Part shown: piece by piece, positions 15,622 to 25,022 of the stretch
Layout: each line of letters opens with the position of its first letter
Position numbering within the stretch: the stretch's first letter is position 1
Assembly (NCBI GenBank): GCA_017512555.1
Contig: JAFWFE010000047.1
Location: 1 to 58,504, forward strand
Source of the DNA: Solobacterium sp.
Lineage (GTDB): Bacteria > Bacillota_I > Bacilli_A > Erysipelotrichales > Erysipelotrichaceae
Direction of reading: 5' to 3'
DNA: 58,504 bases
Made by a program: the position numbers and the translations under genes
Notes under the pieces: model-generated
Database searches by the model: none
Seen by the model: the letters and a program-made list of their open reading frames with translations, nothing else
Told to the model about the DNA's origin: nothing

Positions 15622-15654
15622 TATGTTACCTCCTGTCACCATTGTAACATAAGA

Positions 15655-15676
15655 AAAGCCTGTATCCGATACAGGC
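15655..15676 (-). terminator. Terminator after the yfbR-like gene
   Basis: Minus-strand stem GCCTGTATC/GATACAGGC (15658-15676) followed by TTTTCTTAT. The T tract is short. Confidence 0.7.
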
Positions 15677-15690
15677 TCATTTCTCTGTAC

Positions 15691-16281
15691 TTAGTCGTTT
15701 CTCTCCAGAAGTTCATCCAGGGTTTTACCGTAAGACGGCAGGAATTCCTCCATGAATACGGTAATTTCCGGGAGTCCTTCGGTCATGCGTATGAGTGCTT
15801 CCCGGGTGGATTTCTCCGCCGTGATGAACTCGGTATTCCCGGCACTGCGTTCTTCGATACACTTGATCAATGCGGAGAGTTTGTCGGCAGCTTTGATGTA
15901 CAGGTCCAGTTGTTCATCCCGGGCAAAGATATCCTGATACTCTTCCTGCAGATCTTCGGGAAGCTGTCCGAGCAGCTGTTGTTCGGCGTCGTCTTCCACC
16001 TGGTGGTAGGCTTTGCGGATACTCTCGTTGTAGTATTTCACCGGCGTAGGCATATCCCCGGTAATGATCTCTCCGGCATCGTGATAGAGCGCCTTGACAG
16101 CTGCCCTGTCCGCATTCAGGTCACGCTGAAAACGGGCATTCCCGATCACACACAGCGCATGCGCAATCATCGCTACTTCCAGTGAGTGTTCACTGAGATT
16201 TTCGTGTCTCGCATTACGCATCAGTGCCCAGCGCTCGATATATTTCATTCTGGATAAAACCGCAAAAAAATGACTGTTCAT
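15691..16281 (-). CDS. yfbR: 5'-deoxynucleotidase YfbR-like HD-domain phosphohydrolase
   Basis: A 196-aa HD-domain protein. The N-terminal RWALMRNARHENLSEHSLEVA and the metal motif YHDAGEIITGDMPTPVKYYN are characteristic of YfbR, which dephosphorylates dNMPs to deoxynucleosides. Further conserved residues are KAADKLSAL. AGAGGT precedes the ATG. It is followed by a terminator. Confidence 0.93.
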   Translation of the reverse strand: MNSHFFAVLSRMKYIERWALMRNARHENLSEHSLEVAMIAHALCVIGNARFQRDLNADRAAVKALYHDAGEIITGDMPTPVKYYNESIRKAYHQVEDDAEQQLLGQLPEDLQEEYQDIFARDEQLDLYIKAADKLSALIKCIEERSAGNTEFITAEKSTREALIRMTEGLPEITVFMEEFLPSYGKTLDELLERND

Positions 16282-16329
16282 TGTATTGACCTCTTTGTAT
16301 CAGTGTAACAGAAAAACAAGATTCTTGTA

Positions 16330-16677
16330 TTACAGTAATTGTTTATACTCTTCTTCCCGGAATCCGACAAGTACTATGTCATCACGGATCAGCAGCGGGC
16401 GCTTTACCAGCATGCCATCCGTAGCCAATAGTTTGATCATTTCCTCATCACTCATCTGTGCCAGTTTATCTTTCAGATTCAGTTCTCTGTACAGACCTCC
16501 GCTGGTGTTGAAGAAACGTCTTGCCGGCAGTCCGCTTTGTGCGATCCACCTGCGTAATTCTTCTTCTGTCGGACGTTCCAGTTTGATGTTTCGGTACTCG
16601 TATGCCAGGTTGTGGGCATCCAGCCATTTCAGCGCTTTCCTGCATGTAGAACATCCCGGGTAACAAATTGCCAACAT
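16330..16677 (-). CDS. ArsC/Spx-family thioredoxin-fold protein
   Basis: At 115 aa this fits the ArsC/Spx/YffB family, with the N-terminal CSTC (CxxC) motif, the KLERPTEEELRRWIAQSG segment and the RPLLIRDD strand near the C-terminus. It could be a glutaredoxin-like reductase or an Spx-like regulator; the RPxxx region resembles both. It is divergent from the membrane protein at 16735 and upstream of yfbR. Confidence 0.85.
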   Translation of the reverse strand: MLAICYPGCSTCRKALKWLDAHNLAYEYRNIKLERPTEEELRRWIAQSGLPARRFFNTSGGLYRELNLKDKLAQMSDEEMIKLLATDGMLVKRPLLIRDDIVLVGFREEEYKQLL

Positions 16678-16734
16678 ATCTCTGCCTCTCTTCCTCTTCT
16701 ATGATATAGTATCATGTGTTTCGGAGGAAATCGT

Positions 16735-17349
16735 ATGGAACAGAAGTTATTCCGCAGACGTGTGATCATGACCATATTTGGTGTATGTCTCTGTGGTTTC
16801 AGCGTCGGTATCTTCAGTTTTTCCAATCTCGGCATGGATCCGTTCCAGGTACTCGCTCATGGTCTGTGGAATCTCACAAATCTCAGTTTCGGCACCTTCT
16901 ATGTGATCCTCAATGCGCTGATGTTAGTGGTTGTGTTTGTGCTGGACCGCAGTAAGATTGGTCTTGGTACATTGATCAATCTATTTCTGCTGGGATATAT
17001 CGCGGATTTCTCTCTGGAATTGTGGGGAAGGTTGTTTCCGGAACCGACAACAGTAGTCCGGGTGTTGTCCCTGATCTTTGCAATCGTGGTGATCTGCCTG
17101 TCTTCCGCGCTGTATATGACTAGTAGTCTTGGCGTATCCACGTATGATGCCGTGGCACTGATCATTTCTGAGAAGTACCCGAAATTTCCCTTCCGCCTGG
17201 TACGTATCGCCACAGATCTTCTTTGTGTGATCATTGGTGTACTCTTCGGGGGAGTTGCCGGTATCGCAACGATCATCACCGCCTTCTTCATGGGACCGCT
17301 GATCAGCTGGTTTAACAAGACAGTAGCTGTACCCCTGTTGAATAAATAG
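16735..17349 (+). CDS. YczE/YitT-like integral membrane protein
   Basis: 204 aa with five hydrophobic segments. The N-terminal CGFSVGIFSFSNLGMDPFQVLAHGL and the LGVSTYDAVALIISEK repeat-like motif are characteristic of the YczE/YyaS family of unknown function. I start at the ATG at 16735 with GGAGG at 16722-16726; an upstream in-frame ATG at 16714 would include the SD. A terminator follows immediately. Confidence 0.87.
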   Translation: MEQKLFRRRVIMTIFGVCLCGFSVGIFSFSNLGMDPFQVLAHGLWNLTNLSFGTFYVILNALMLVVVFVLDRSKIGLGTLINLFLLGYIADFSLELWGRLFPEPTTVVRVLSLIFAIVVICLSSALYMTSSLGVSTYDAVALIISEKYPKFPFRLVRIATDLLCVIIGVLFGGVAGIATIITAFFMGPLISWFNKTVAVPLLNK

Positions 17350-17373
17350 ACTGCGAAGCATCGCAGTCTTTTT
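17349..17373 (+). terminator. Intrinsic terminator after the YczE-like gene
   Basis: Stem GACTGCGA/TCGCAGTC (17349-17356 with 17361-17368) followed by TTTTT. Confidence 0.87.
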
Positions 17374-17385
17374 CTGTTTCCTAAG

Positions 17386-18267
17386 TTATGGCTCAACCTG
17401 TTCGATTCTGATCCGGGTCACTGATTGATCCCTGTAGACTTCAAATGAAAATCGGAATTCTTTTTTCCCTTCCGTGACTACCACTTCTGTGATTCCGTAC
17501 TTGTGTGCATAGATATAGACTTTGCCTTCTTCCGGGGAATGAAACTGTACGCTGCATACAGAAGGATCTTCCACAGCGATCACCGCATCATCCGAGAAGG
17601 AAGGATCGCCAGGCAGGGTTTCCGTTGCCTGCAGATCGGCCTGCGGTGCTTTCAGCGCAAAGAATACCGCGACAGCAGCCGGAATCAGGATACCGATACA
17701 CTTCTGCGTGATCTGAGGGAAAAACACGCAGATATACAGCAGTACCTGCAGGATACAGAACAACATCGTCACCAGCAGATGCGGAAAACGATGAACACAC
17801 TCAAACCAGCTCTCAAAGATCGTATACCCGAGGAATGCCAGAACAGGCGCAAAGATCAGTACACTGAGCCAGTTCCTTTTTCTGATATACCAGCCGACAT
17901 AAGCCATCGGGAAAGTAAGTATAGTCCAGATAAACCAGTACTTTTAGAACCTGAATATCCCCCAGCCAAGGGTTGTGAACGGAACCTGGATCAAGTAGAT
18001 CAGAGGCTGGCTGACCAGGAAGAATACAAATGTTTTACAGGCGGATTCCAGAGGTTTCTTACAGTTTGCCATAAGAATGACCGCAAAGAATATCCATGCC
18101 TCAAGATTCACTCCCATACGTTCAAACGAAGTGTTCTTAAACACAGGGAGTATAAGAAATACAGATGTCAGCACCGCTGTGCCGGCAGCGTAAAGAATCA
18201 CTGCAGGCCAGCTCACGTGCAGACCACCATACAACTTGTTCAAAATACCGGTTTTATTTTTTGTCAT
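17386..18267 (-). pseudogene. Membrane protein gene split by an in-frame TAA stop
   Basis: Two ORFs, 18267-17944 (107 aa) and one covering 17943-17386, lie in the same reading frame and are separated only by the TAA at 17944-17946. Reading through gives 293 codons with continuous membrane topology: five to seven hydrophobic segments, then a beta-rich C-terminal tail. The context at the stop is RF-stop-KYWFIWTILTFP, so a tyrosine or similar codon may have mutated. AAAGGAAAC precedes the ATG at 18267, and the gene overlaps the upstream wHTH gene by 14 nt. It could be a sequencing error, a strain-specific mutation or a decayed gene. Family not recognised with certainty. Confidence 0.75.
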
Positions 18268-19486
18268 AGTTTCCTTTCGCAGATATGGTCATACATGTTT
18301 CTTTATATTCACACTCATTGAATTTCGCAAACTTTTTCAGTCTTTGTATGAGTGCGTGTTCCAGTTTCTTAGTCATCCGGATCTTTGGCTCTAACCACAA
18401 TCCGTTTACTGTCAGTTTACCGTCCCGGATCACCGGTTCTATACGTCCGATCAGTTTATCTCCATATAACAGAGGTAATACATAGTATCCGTATTTACGC
18501 TTATCCTGCGGTGTGTAGATCTCCCAGGAGTATTTAAATCCGAAGATCTTATCAATCAGATCTCTGTCCCAAAGGAATGGATCCAGAGGTGCCAGAAATT
18601 CACAACGGTGACTGACCGGCACAGAGTTACGGGCTTGTTCAAGAAGCGGAAGATCTTCACTCAAAATATAGAACGGGATACGGATCCCCTCAACGAGCAC
18701 CTGGGTGATCTCGGCGGATTCTTCCAGATCCTTGAATATCTGATTGCGGTTCTCCGTAGTCAGGTCATGAATACCAAGAAACGCATTGGAGTTCTTGTTC
18801 CAGAGCATACCCACTGCCCCGATTCTTCTCTTGACTCTCCACTTCATGTGATCATACGGTGCCGGAAGCGGATCATCCGCGCGCAGGATTTCTGCCGGAA
18901 TATATTTCTCTGCCAGGTCATAGTACTTCCGGGAACCTTCCTTGTGATGAATGACCAGATCACCCGTGGTATACAACTGTTCCAGTACAGACCGGGAGGC
19001 TTTGGCTTTGCCGTCCCAGTTTCCGCTCCAGTGGATGGAGGAATGCCAGTGGATTTCTCCTTCTACCGGGAGTGTAGCGGAACTGACATTGCCGTGTCTG
19101 CGGATATACGCCAGCGCGGTTTCTTCCAGTTCTGCCAGACCTTCAAAGCGTTTCCCGTTATTTCTGCATAATTCCCGGTAACGCCGGAAATACGGCCAGT
19201 CTTCCACAGGAAAGATCGCCAACTCCTTATCGAAGTAATCCACCAGCGTCCGGTCCCGGTACAACAGGTGATATAAATCTTTCTTGCGGAACCCCCTGAC
19301 TCTGGACTGCAGTGTCAGTTCCGCGTTCTTTCCTACGGAATCTACCGGATCGTACTGGATACACCCAGCCTGACGGACATACGCCAGAGCACCGGCTTTC
19401 TTCTTAAAGATATAGTCACCAAAAAGACCCTGTTTCATCAGCAGGAATCTTCTTGCGTGTTCTTTTGTGATCATGAGTTCAGACAT
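18254..19486 (-). CDS. Winged-helix DNA glycosylase-like protein (YcaQ/AlkX, HTH_42)
   Basis: At 410 aa it has the family length and layout: three winged-helix domains followed by a beta-barrel. Near the N-terminus the segment GCIQYDPVDSVGKNAELTLQSR carries the QxD catalytic motif described for YcaQ/AlkX enzymes, which unhook DNA interstrand crosslinks. Later conserved parts are WSGNWDGKAK, FLAPLDPFLWDRDLI and YYVLPLLYGDKLIGRIEP. It starts 3 nt after the carboxypeptidase stop and is probably cotranscribed with it. Confidence 0.88.
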   Translation of the reverse strand: MSELMITKEHARRFLLMKQGLFGDYIFKKKAGALAYVRQAGCIQYDPVDSVGKNAELTLQSRVRGFRKKDLYHLLYRDRTLVDYFDKELAIFPVEDWPYFRRYRELCRNNGKRFEGLAELEETALAYIRRHGNVSSATLPVEGEIHWHSSIHWSGNWDGKAKASRSVLEQLYTTGDLVIHHKEGSRKYYDLAEKYIPAEILRADDPLPAPYDHMKWRVKRRIGAVGMLWNKNSNAFLGIHDLTTENRNQIFKDLEESAEITQVLVEGIRIPFYILSEDLPLLEQARNSVPVSHRCEFLAPLDPFLWDRDLIDKIFGFKYSWEIYTPQDKRKYGYYVLPLLYGDKLIGRIEPVIRDGKLTVNGLWLEPKIRMTKKLEHALIQRLKKFAKFNECEYKETCMTISAKGNYDKK

Positions 19487-19489
19487 AGA

Positions 19490-20770
19490 TCAATATCTTC
19501 TCTTCTTTTTCTTCTTCCGTGGTCTGAACAGGACAGACAGAACCAACACGATAAACACTCCGGCCAGTACAAGTTCTGCTTTGAATAATCTTGGATGTTC
19601 ACTCCTGTATTCCCGGAGCACTCGCTTGTAGTGCTCGATTCTGCTGAAAGGTATCGTTTCCGGAGTGTAATATGTCTTCTGATACAGAAGTTCGTTATTC
19701 ACTGTGACGGTGACCTTACCCAGTTCCTGTCCGGCTTCGATTGGTGTGTACAACACCTCCGGAAACTCCTGTATGACCTGAATATCGTCCGTATCCGTCA
19801 CATCCCAGGTAAATGTATCTTCACCGGTAATACGCAGAGAATCGACGTCTTTCGCGTCCAGAATAGTGATATACGCAAGACTGTCTCCGGCAGACAGTAA
19901 TGTTGTCCGGTACAGGTGGTCATTACACCAGTGGTAGACCGCTGAAGCGTCACGAATCGCCCCGGTAAGATCTTCAGGAGCTTTGCCGGTGATCATCACC
20001 AGATCCATCCCGTTGATCCTTGCGGCAGAAGCCAGGCATCTTCCCGCAGGATAGGTAAAACCTGTCTTTCCTCCAATCAGTCCGGGTATCTGTTCACTTT
20101 CCGGGAAACGCCAGACCGTGGATTCCATCAATATCCCATCCGGATGAGAAGCCGTACTCCCCGTACGATACTGTTTTGTCTGCAGGATCTCCAGGAATGT
20201 ATCATTCTGACAACAATACTCCAGCAGCACTTCCAAATCTATGCATGTACTGTAGTGATTCTGGTCATGAAGTCCCGTAGGATTCACAAAGTGGGTATTC
20301 CTCATACCAAGCTCGGCAGCTTTGCGGTTCATATGGTCCACAAAAGCCTGTACAGAGCCGTCAATACGATATGCCAGGGCATTGACGCATTCCGCGCCGG
20401 ACGGCAAGGCAACACCATACAGAAGATCCTGTACAGTGACTTCATCACCCGGAAGAAAGCCTGCCATGGACGCATTCGCCTCATACAGCCCATACATCAT
20501 CTCATTGGTAATTGTGATCTGTTCATACAGATCAGAAAGCGCTTCAATGGCGATGATCTCCGTCATCATCTTTGTCATGGATGCCGGATACATACGTTCC
20601 GAAGAATTTCTGGACCAGAGGACCTGCCCGTTGTCCCTGTCTACAAGTAAGACATAGTCACTGTATACTTCCGGTGTTCCTTCCGGATGTTCATCCTCCG
20701 CGTATACAGGCACGGTAAAACACATCAAGAAGAAAAACAGGAAAACGAGTTTCATCAACAGTTTGGGCAT
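19490..20770 (-). CDS. D-alanyl-D-alanine carboxypeptidase (PBP5-like, S11)
   Basis: This trims terminal D-Ala from peptidoglycan stem peptides. From the ATG at 20770 (426 aa) there is a clean signal peptide with a VYA|ED cleavage site after residue 24, the SMTK active-site motif at 64-67, SGA at 124-126 in place of SGN, and GGKTGF. A C-terminal beta domain, a membrane anchor and a KKKKKRRY tail follow. A TATAAT ends 6 nt before this ATG without an SD, so the message looks leaderless. Longer starts would lengthen the signal peptide and overlap the upstream gene. Confidence 0.92.
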   Translation of the reverse strand: MPKLLMKLVFLFFFLMCFTVPVYAEDEHPEGTPEVYSDYVLLVDRDNGQVLWSRNSSERMYPASMTKMMTEIIAIEALSDLYEQITITNEMMYGLYEANASMAGFLPGDEVTVQDLLYGVALPSGAECVNALAYRIDGSVQAFVDHMNRKAAELGMRNTHFVNPTGLHDQNHYSTCIDLEVLLEYCCQNDTFLEILQTKQYRTGSTASHPDGILMESTVWRFPESEQIPGLIGGKTGFTYPAGRCLASAARINGMDLVMITGKAPEDLTGAIRDASAVYHWCNDHLYRTTLLSAGDSLAYITILDAKDVDSLRITGEDTFTWDVTDTDDIQVIQEFPEVLYTPIEAGQELGKVTVTVNNELLYQKTYYTPETIPFSRIEHYKRVLREYRSEHPRLFKAELVLAGVFIVLVLSVLFRPRKKKKKRRY

Positions 20771-20782
20771 ACGAGTATTATA
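20771..20782 (-). promoter_or_regulatory. -10 element for leaderless carboxypeptidase transcript
   Basis: Minus-strand TATAAT at 20777-20782, then six nucleotides, then ATG at 20770. It lies in the short gap after the stop of the YwaF-like gene. Confidence 0.55.
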
Positions 20783-20798
20783 TTTCATTCTGTGAGGA

Positions 20799-21548
20799 TC
20801 ATCCACAAAGGATTATGATCAACGCACGCAGAATTCTCAGTACCAGGAAGAACAAAAAGGAATATACCGTAAAAATCGGCAGTACCGGTAACATATACCA
20901 CATCTTCACCGGGAAGAGATTCCACATGGTCTGTAAGATCTTGTTTTCCGGAGTATACGTATAGACATAGTTGGCTTTCTTGTTCAGACCGGTATTGTGC
21001 AGATATGTGTTGATGATATGACCGATTCCAGCCAGGATCAGGGTCCCTACAGGCGCCCAAAGACAATCCCGGAGTACCGGCTCATACAGATGTAAGGTAT
21101 AGAAACTCAGGCAGGTGACGATCAACAGTCCGTGATATCCATAAAACCCGTATGCCTGTTTGGAGAAAACAAGCTGATCACGATTGTAGCTGTCAGGCAT
21201 CACATACGCCAGAACAGCACCGAGAGTACCTATAGACACGCAGAAAGCCATGACAGGGATACTCCTGGTTACCGATGCGAGTATACACAACAGTGTAGAC
21301 TGATTGCATAGATAACAGGGTAATTCATTGTAGTAGTTATAATCTTCCCGGATGTTTTTCAGGGAGAACTTATACAGACGCAGGATGAGCAGTTCCGCAA
21401 TACTCAGCCCCAATACCAGACGATAACGTTCATCCATACTGCGTGTATTCCCGGCAGCCGTCACAACAGCCAACAGTAAAAACGTCAGTACAACGTACAT
21501 CCACCACCAGAGATTAAACACCTTGATTCTTGCGTGAAAACTCTTCAT
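20799..21548 (-). CDS. YwaF-like integral membrane protein (TIGR02206 family)
   Basis: At 249 aa it has seven hydrophobic segments and the signature NELPCYLCNQSTLLCILA, which matches the ELPLHLC motif of YwaF/TMEM164-like proteins, with a conserved GHIINTYLHNTGLNKKANY segment later. The function of bacterial members is not established. It starts 23 nt after the MBL lipoprotein gene and lacks a strong SD. Confidence 0.83.
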   Translation of the reverse strand: MKSFHARIKVFNLWWWMYVVLTFLLLAVVTAAGNTRSMDERYRLVLGLSIAELLILRLYKFSLKNIREDYNYYNELPCYLCNQSTLLCILASVTRSIPVMAFCVSIGTLGAVLAYVMPDSYNRDQLVFSKQAYGFYGYHGLLIVTCLSFYTLHLYEPVLRDCLWAPVGTLILAGIGHIINTYLHNTGLNKKANYVYTYTPENKILQTMWNLFPVKMWYMLPVLPIFTVYSFLFFLVLRILRALIIILCG

Positions 21549-21571
21549 TTCAATGTCCAGGTACCTGCTTG

Positions 21572-22381
21572 CTAATTGGACATCCGGATGGTCTTTCCAT
21601 CACTGATCACAGTAATATGACCGGCTCTGGTTTCCAGAATATTCTTTGTATAAGTTTGTAACAATGCTAGTGTATTCTCCTCCGCGGGATTCTTGTCCGA
21701 AGAAGTGATTGCGACATATGCCGGCTGTAATTCTTCCAGCAGTAATGGCAGATTCTTGTTGTATACGCCATGGTGAGGCAGTTTCAAAAATGTACAGGGT
21801 CCCGGATCTGTTTCCACCCACTCCGCGATCCTCTCTTTTTCAATATCTCCGGCAAACACCAGGCGGTTATCTCCATGAACAACCGTTGTGATCAGAGAGA
21901 AGTTATTGTCTGGTTCATCATTGTTGTACGGTTCATAGGATAACGGAGGTTCGATCAATACCTCGGTATTACCGAAAGAAAAAGACTCCGGCTGGTTTAG
22001 AACTACAGGTGTATATCCCTTCTCCTGCATAGCATTCATAAAAGAGACATACTCCGGATGTTCCGATACATAGTCCGGCACATAGATCGTATTGACATCC
22101 ATATCCCGGATCAGTGTATCAGCACCGCCGACATGATCTTTATCAAAGTGAGTAATGATCAGGATATCGATACTTGTGACTTTCTTGTTCCGCAGAAAAG
22201 ATACCAGATCTTCTCCGTCATCTTCTTCACCTGTATCAATAACCATGGTTTTTCCCTGGTGCAGGAGTACAATGGCATCTGCCTTGCCTGCTTTCAGGAT
22301 ATCTGTTTCCAGGATATCTTTCTGTGCGCACCCGCAGAAACCTAAAACAAGGCACATACACAGGAATATTTTTCGAATCAT
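21572..22381 (-). CDS. MBL-fold lipoprotein, ComEC/Rec2 C-terminal-domain-like
   Basis: A 269-aa protein whose N-terminus ends in a lipobox (LGFCGC), so it should be anchored outside. The metallo-beta-lactamase domain carries DTGEEDD, THFDKDHVGG and KLPHHG, and the order matches the ComEC C-terminal nuclease domain and stand-alone relatives. A phosphodiesterase or DNA-degrading role is inference. It starts in an ATGA overlap with the aldo/keto reductase stop, so translation is coupled. Confidence 0.87.
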   Translation of the reverse strand: MIRKIFLCMCLVLGFCGCAQKDILETDILKAGKADAIVLLHQGKTMVIDTGEEDDGEDLVSFLRNKKVTSIDILIITHFDKDHVGGADTLIRDMDVNTIYVPDYVSEHPEYVSFMNAMQEKGYTPVVLNQPESFSFGNTEVLIEPPLSYEPYNNDEPDNNFSLITTVVHGDNRLVFAGDIEKERIAEWVETDPGPCTFLKLPHHGVYNKNLPLLLEELQPAYVAITSSDKNPAEENTLALLQTYTKNILETRAGHITVISDGKTIRMSN

Positions 22382-23550
22382 TTCATCACAAACTTTCTGG
22401 CAATTTCCGTTCCTACACGGAAGATGAAGGGGCGCAGAGCTTTATCCGCATTTTTCAGTTCTGCGATGATGGAGATGTGCTGAGGACAATGACTCTCACA
22501 CTTCCCGCATCCGACACACTGGGACGGGAAAGCTTTCTTCTTCCGCAAACCGACAACCTGCGCATATTCAAAACGTCCTGCCATCTTATTCTCCATGTAC
22601 ATCTCGTTATAAGCACGGAAAGCACCGGGAATATCCACTCCCTGCGGACATGGCATACAGTATGCGCAGCCTGTACACGGTACTTTGATCTTTTCATTGA
22701 TCATTCCCTTGACCTTTTCGATCAATGCGAAATCTTCTTCTTTCAGGTGTCCCGGTTCGGCGTCAGAAGCGATCCGGCAGTTCTCTTCCACCATGGCCAG
22801 AGAATTCATTCCGGACAATACACACGTTACTTCTTTCTGATCAAACAACCAGCGGAAAGCCAGTTCCGCAGGGGTATACGGACTCTCGGAGATCATCTTC
22901 TTCGCTTTTGCAGGTAACAGATCCACAAGCTTGCCGCCCCGCAGAGGTTCCATAATAATCACCGGGATATTCTTCTCATATGCCGCATTCAATCCCTTTC
23001 TTCCGGCCTGGGATACTTCATCCATGTAATTATACTGGATCTGGCAGAAATCCCAGTCATAGGCATTCAGGATCTGTAGGAACATATCGGTATTCCCGTG
23101 GAAGGAGAAACCGATATTCCGGATCTTTCCCTCTTCTTTCTTCTTCAGGATCCACTCCTCAATACCTAATTTCTTCAAGTTCTCCCATGCCCGGATATCT
23201 GTAAGCATATGCATCAGGTAATAATCGATATGATCGGTTTTCAGACGAGAGAGTTCTTCATTGAAGTATCGTTCGATCATAGTTTCACTGCGGATCATAT
23301 ATTGCGGTAATTTAGTCGCTATATTGACTTTATCCCGGAGATTATTACGGGAAAGGATCTCTCCCAGGGCAGCTTCACTTCCCGGGTAAATATACGCAGT
23401 ATCAAAGTAGTTGACTCCCTCTTCAATTGCCTTCAGGATCTCCTTTTCCGTCTTGGCAGTATCTATGCCTACTCCGCTCTTGGAGAAACGCATACAGCCA
23501 TATCCAAGTAAAGAAATCGGGTTGCCATATTTGTCTGTTCTGTATTTCAT
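22378..23550 (-). CDS. Aldo/keto reductase with C-terminal 4Fe-4S domain
   Basis: At 390 aa it joins an aldo/keto reductase barrel (FDTAYIYPGSE with the catalytic Asp and Tyr, TKLP, DYYLMHML) to a ferredoxin-like tail with CTGCAYCMPCPQGVD (near residue 293) and CVGCGKCESHCPQ (near 346). These two clusters hold two 4Fe-4S centres. Family members couple ferredoxin electrons to a substrate reduction that is unknown here. It precedes the MBL lipoprotein gene. Confidence 0.92.
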   Translation of the reverse strand: MKYRTDKYGNPISLLGYGCMRFSKSGVGIDTAKTEKEILKAIEEGVNYFDTAYIYPGSEAALGEILSRNNLRDKVNIATKLPQYMIRSETMIERYFNEELSRLKTDHIDYYLMHMLTDIRAWENLKKLGIEEWILKKKEEGKIRNIGFSFHGNTDMFLQILNAYDWDFCQIQYNYMDEVSQAGRKGLNAAYEKNIPVIIMEPLRGGKLVDLLPAKAKKMISESPYTPAELAFRWLFDQKEVTCVLSGMNSLAMVEENCRIASDAEPGHLKEEDFALIEKVKGMINEKIKVPCTGCAYCMPCPQGVDIPGAFRAYNEMYMENKMAGRFEYAQVVGLRKKKAFPSQCVGCGKCESHCPQHISIIAELKNADKALRPFIFRVGTEIARKFVMK

Positions 23551-23565
23551 CTCTTATCACCTATG

Positions 23566-24966
23566 CTATCTCGTAAAATAGTAAAAGTTTTCATCTTCAC
23601 CGCACAATGTATATCCACAGCCAAGAATCATCCGGTAAGAACTGGTATTCTCCTTGTAACACTTGGCATTCATTTTCAGGTGCAGCTGTTGTTCGGCATA
23701 CTCTGTCATCATCCGGAAGGCACGATGTCCGTATCCGTGATGCTGGTATTCCGGGAAAATACGGCATCCCAGTTCGGCATCCCCCTGTGAGGTAAAGTGC
23801 CACAGGATAACTTCACCGATGAACGTATCGTTTTCCCGGATTGCCAGATTCAGAGAGTCTCCCCAGGAAGTATCTTTTATCGTAGAGTCATAGAATAAAC
23901 GGTCTTCTTCTCCGATCAGATAGGGATCATTTTCAAAGTCATAACCCCAGTAACGGCTGACTTCCGGGTCCAGATTCAGACGATGGTAAGCCGGGATATC
24001 TTCTTCACGGAAGGCGTCAAGCACGAGTACTCCATCCCGCAGCACCGGCAGTGTAAGACCGGCACAGGGTGACTTGACATGTACGAGGTACTTATGGACA
24101 CGGGCAATCGGCTGATACTGCATCTTGGATATCCGCAGGCCGGGATCTCCGGAATCATCTTCACGGTTGACCAGGCGCAGAGGCACTGCCGACCTGTCCT
24201 GCATGATCCGGGAGAATTCCTGGTACATGACCGGATAGATACCGTCATATTCACGCAGGGCTTTTTCCACGTGGATCACCAGCATATCCCCGATGATCTC
24301 TCCGATGGAGAACGCAATGATCTTTCCCTGATAACGGATACATGCGGCGTGCTGGTCCAGTTGTGCGCAGATCTTCAGTAATTCGCGTGTACGTTCCAGT
24401 TCGCTGGTTTCCAGCAGTCCCCTGTCCTCATGTTCATGTTCATAACGTTCCAGCATTTCTTCGACATCCGGTAGATCCTTTTCTTCGAGGAAGGAGGTTT
24501 CCGGCTTGCCGTACAGTTTCACAAAGCGGTTCACATGGTTTCTCTGCCCGCTGAATTTCTTTCCGGAGAACGTTGTGGCTTTTTCGTAGTCGTAGAGATA
24601 ATCACTCCATTTCACGTCATAATCCGCGCAGAAAGGCTGTAATCGTGAATCCTGACGTATCTTTTCCATGTATTCTTCGTTAACTCCATAGATACGCAGG
24701 GGTTCATTCATTTCGTGTACATGTTTGATCAGTTCATCCACCATACCATCAGGATCTTTCCCGTAGGGATATGAATACGCAGGCTGATCATTGATCATCA
24801 TCCGCACACAGAACGTATCATTCCAGACACAGAAAGAAAAATCCATGTCATCCTGCCACATGAAAATATATCCTGCAGTCAGATCACTGCACCGGAACGG
24901 ATTCTGTCTGATATATGGGAGCACTTCCCTCAGATTATTTATACTATTTGGTTTAAATTCGAGCAT
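23566..24966 (-). CDS. DUF2156/LPG-synthase-like domain fused to a GNAT acetyltransferase
   Basis: A 466-aa two-domain protein. Residues ~1-295 match the LPG_synthase_C/DUF2156 type (two GNAT-like lobes: FSGKKFSGQRNHVNRFVK, RYEHEHEDRGL, HVEKALREYDGIYPVMYQEF), known from MprF catalytic domains. Residues ~308-466 are a normal GNAT (ELGCRIFPEYQHHGYGHRAF is the acetyl-CoA loop). No membrane domain is present. TATACT ends 6 nt before the ATG with no SD. Substrate unknown. Confidence 0.87.
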   Translation of the reverse strand: MLEFKPNSINNLREVLPYIRQNPFRCSDLTAGYIFMWQDDMDFSFCVWNDTFCVRMMINDQPAYSYPYGKDPDGMVDELIKHVHEMNEPLRIYGVNEEYMEKIRQDSRLQPFCADYDVKWSDYLYDYEKATTFSGKKFSGQRNHVNRFVKLYGKPETSFLEEKDLPDVEEMLERYEHEHEDRGLLETSELERTRELLKICAQLDQHAACIRYQGKIIAFSIGEIIGDMLVIHVEKALREYDGIYPVMYQEFSRIMQDRSAVPLRLVNREDDSGDPGLRISKMQYQPIARVHKYLVHVKSPCAGLTLPVLRDGVLVLDAFREEDIPAYHRLNLDPEVSRYWGYDFENDPYLIGEEDRLFYDSTIKDTSWGDSLNLAIRENDTFIGEVILWHFTSQGDAELGCRIFPEYQHHGYGHRAFRMMTEYAEQQLHLKMNAKCYKENTSSYRMILGCGYTLCGEDENFYYFTR

Positions 24967-24978
24967 AACTGCAGTATA
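24967..24978 (-). promoter_or_regulatory. -10 element for leaderless transcript
   Basis: Minus-strand TATACT at 24973-24978, six nucleotides before the ATG at 24966. Confidence 0.5.
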
Positions 24979-25022
24979 TCACACACGTCAGGATGTTTGA
25001 CACAACGCTTTTTGAGAGAGTA

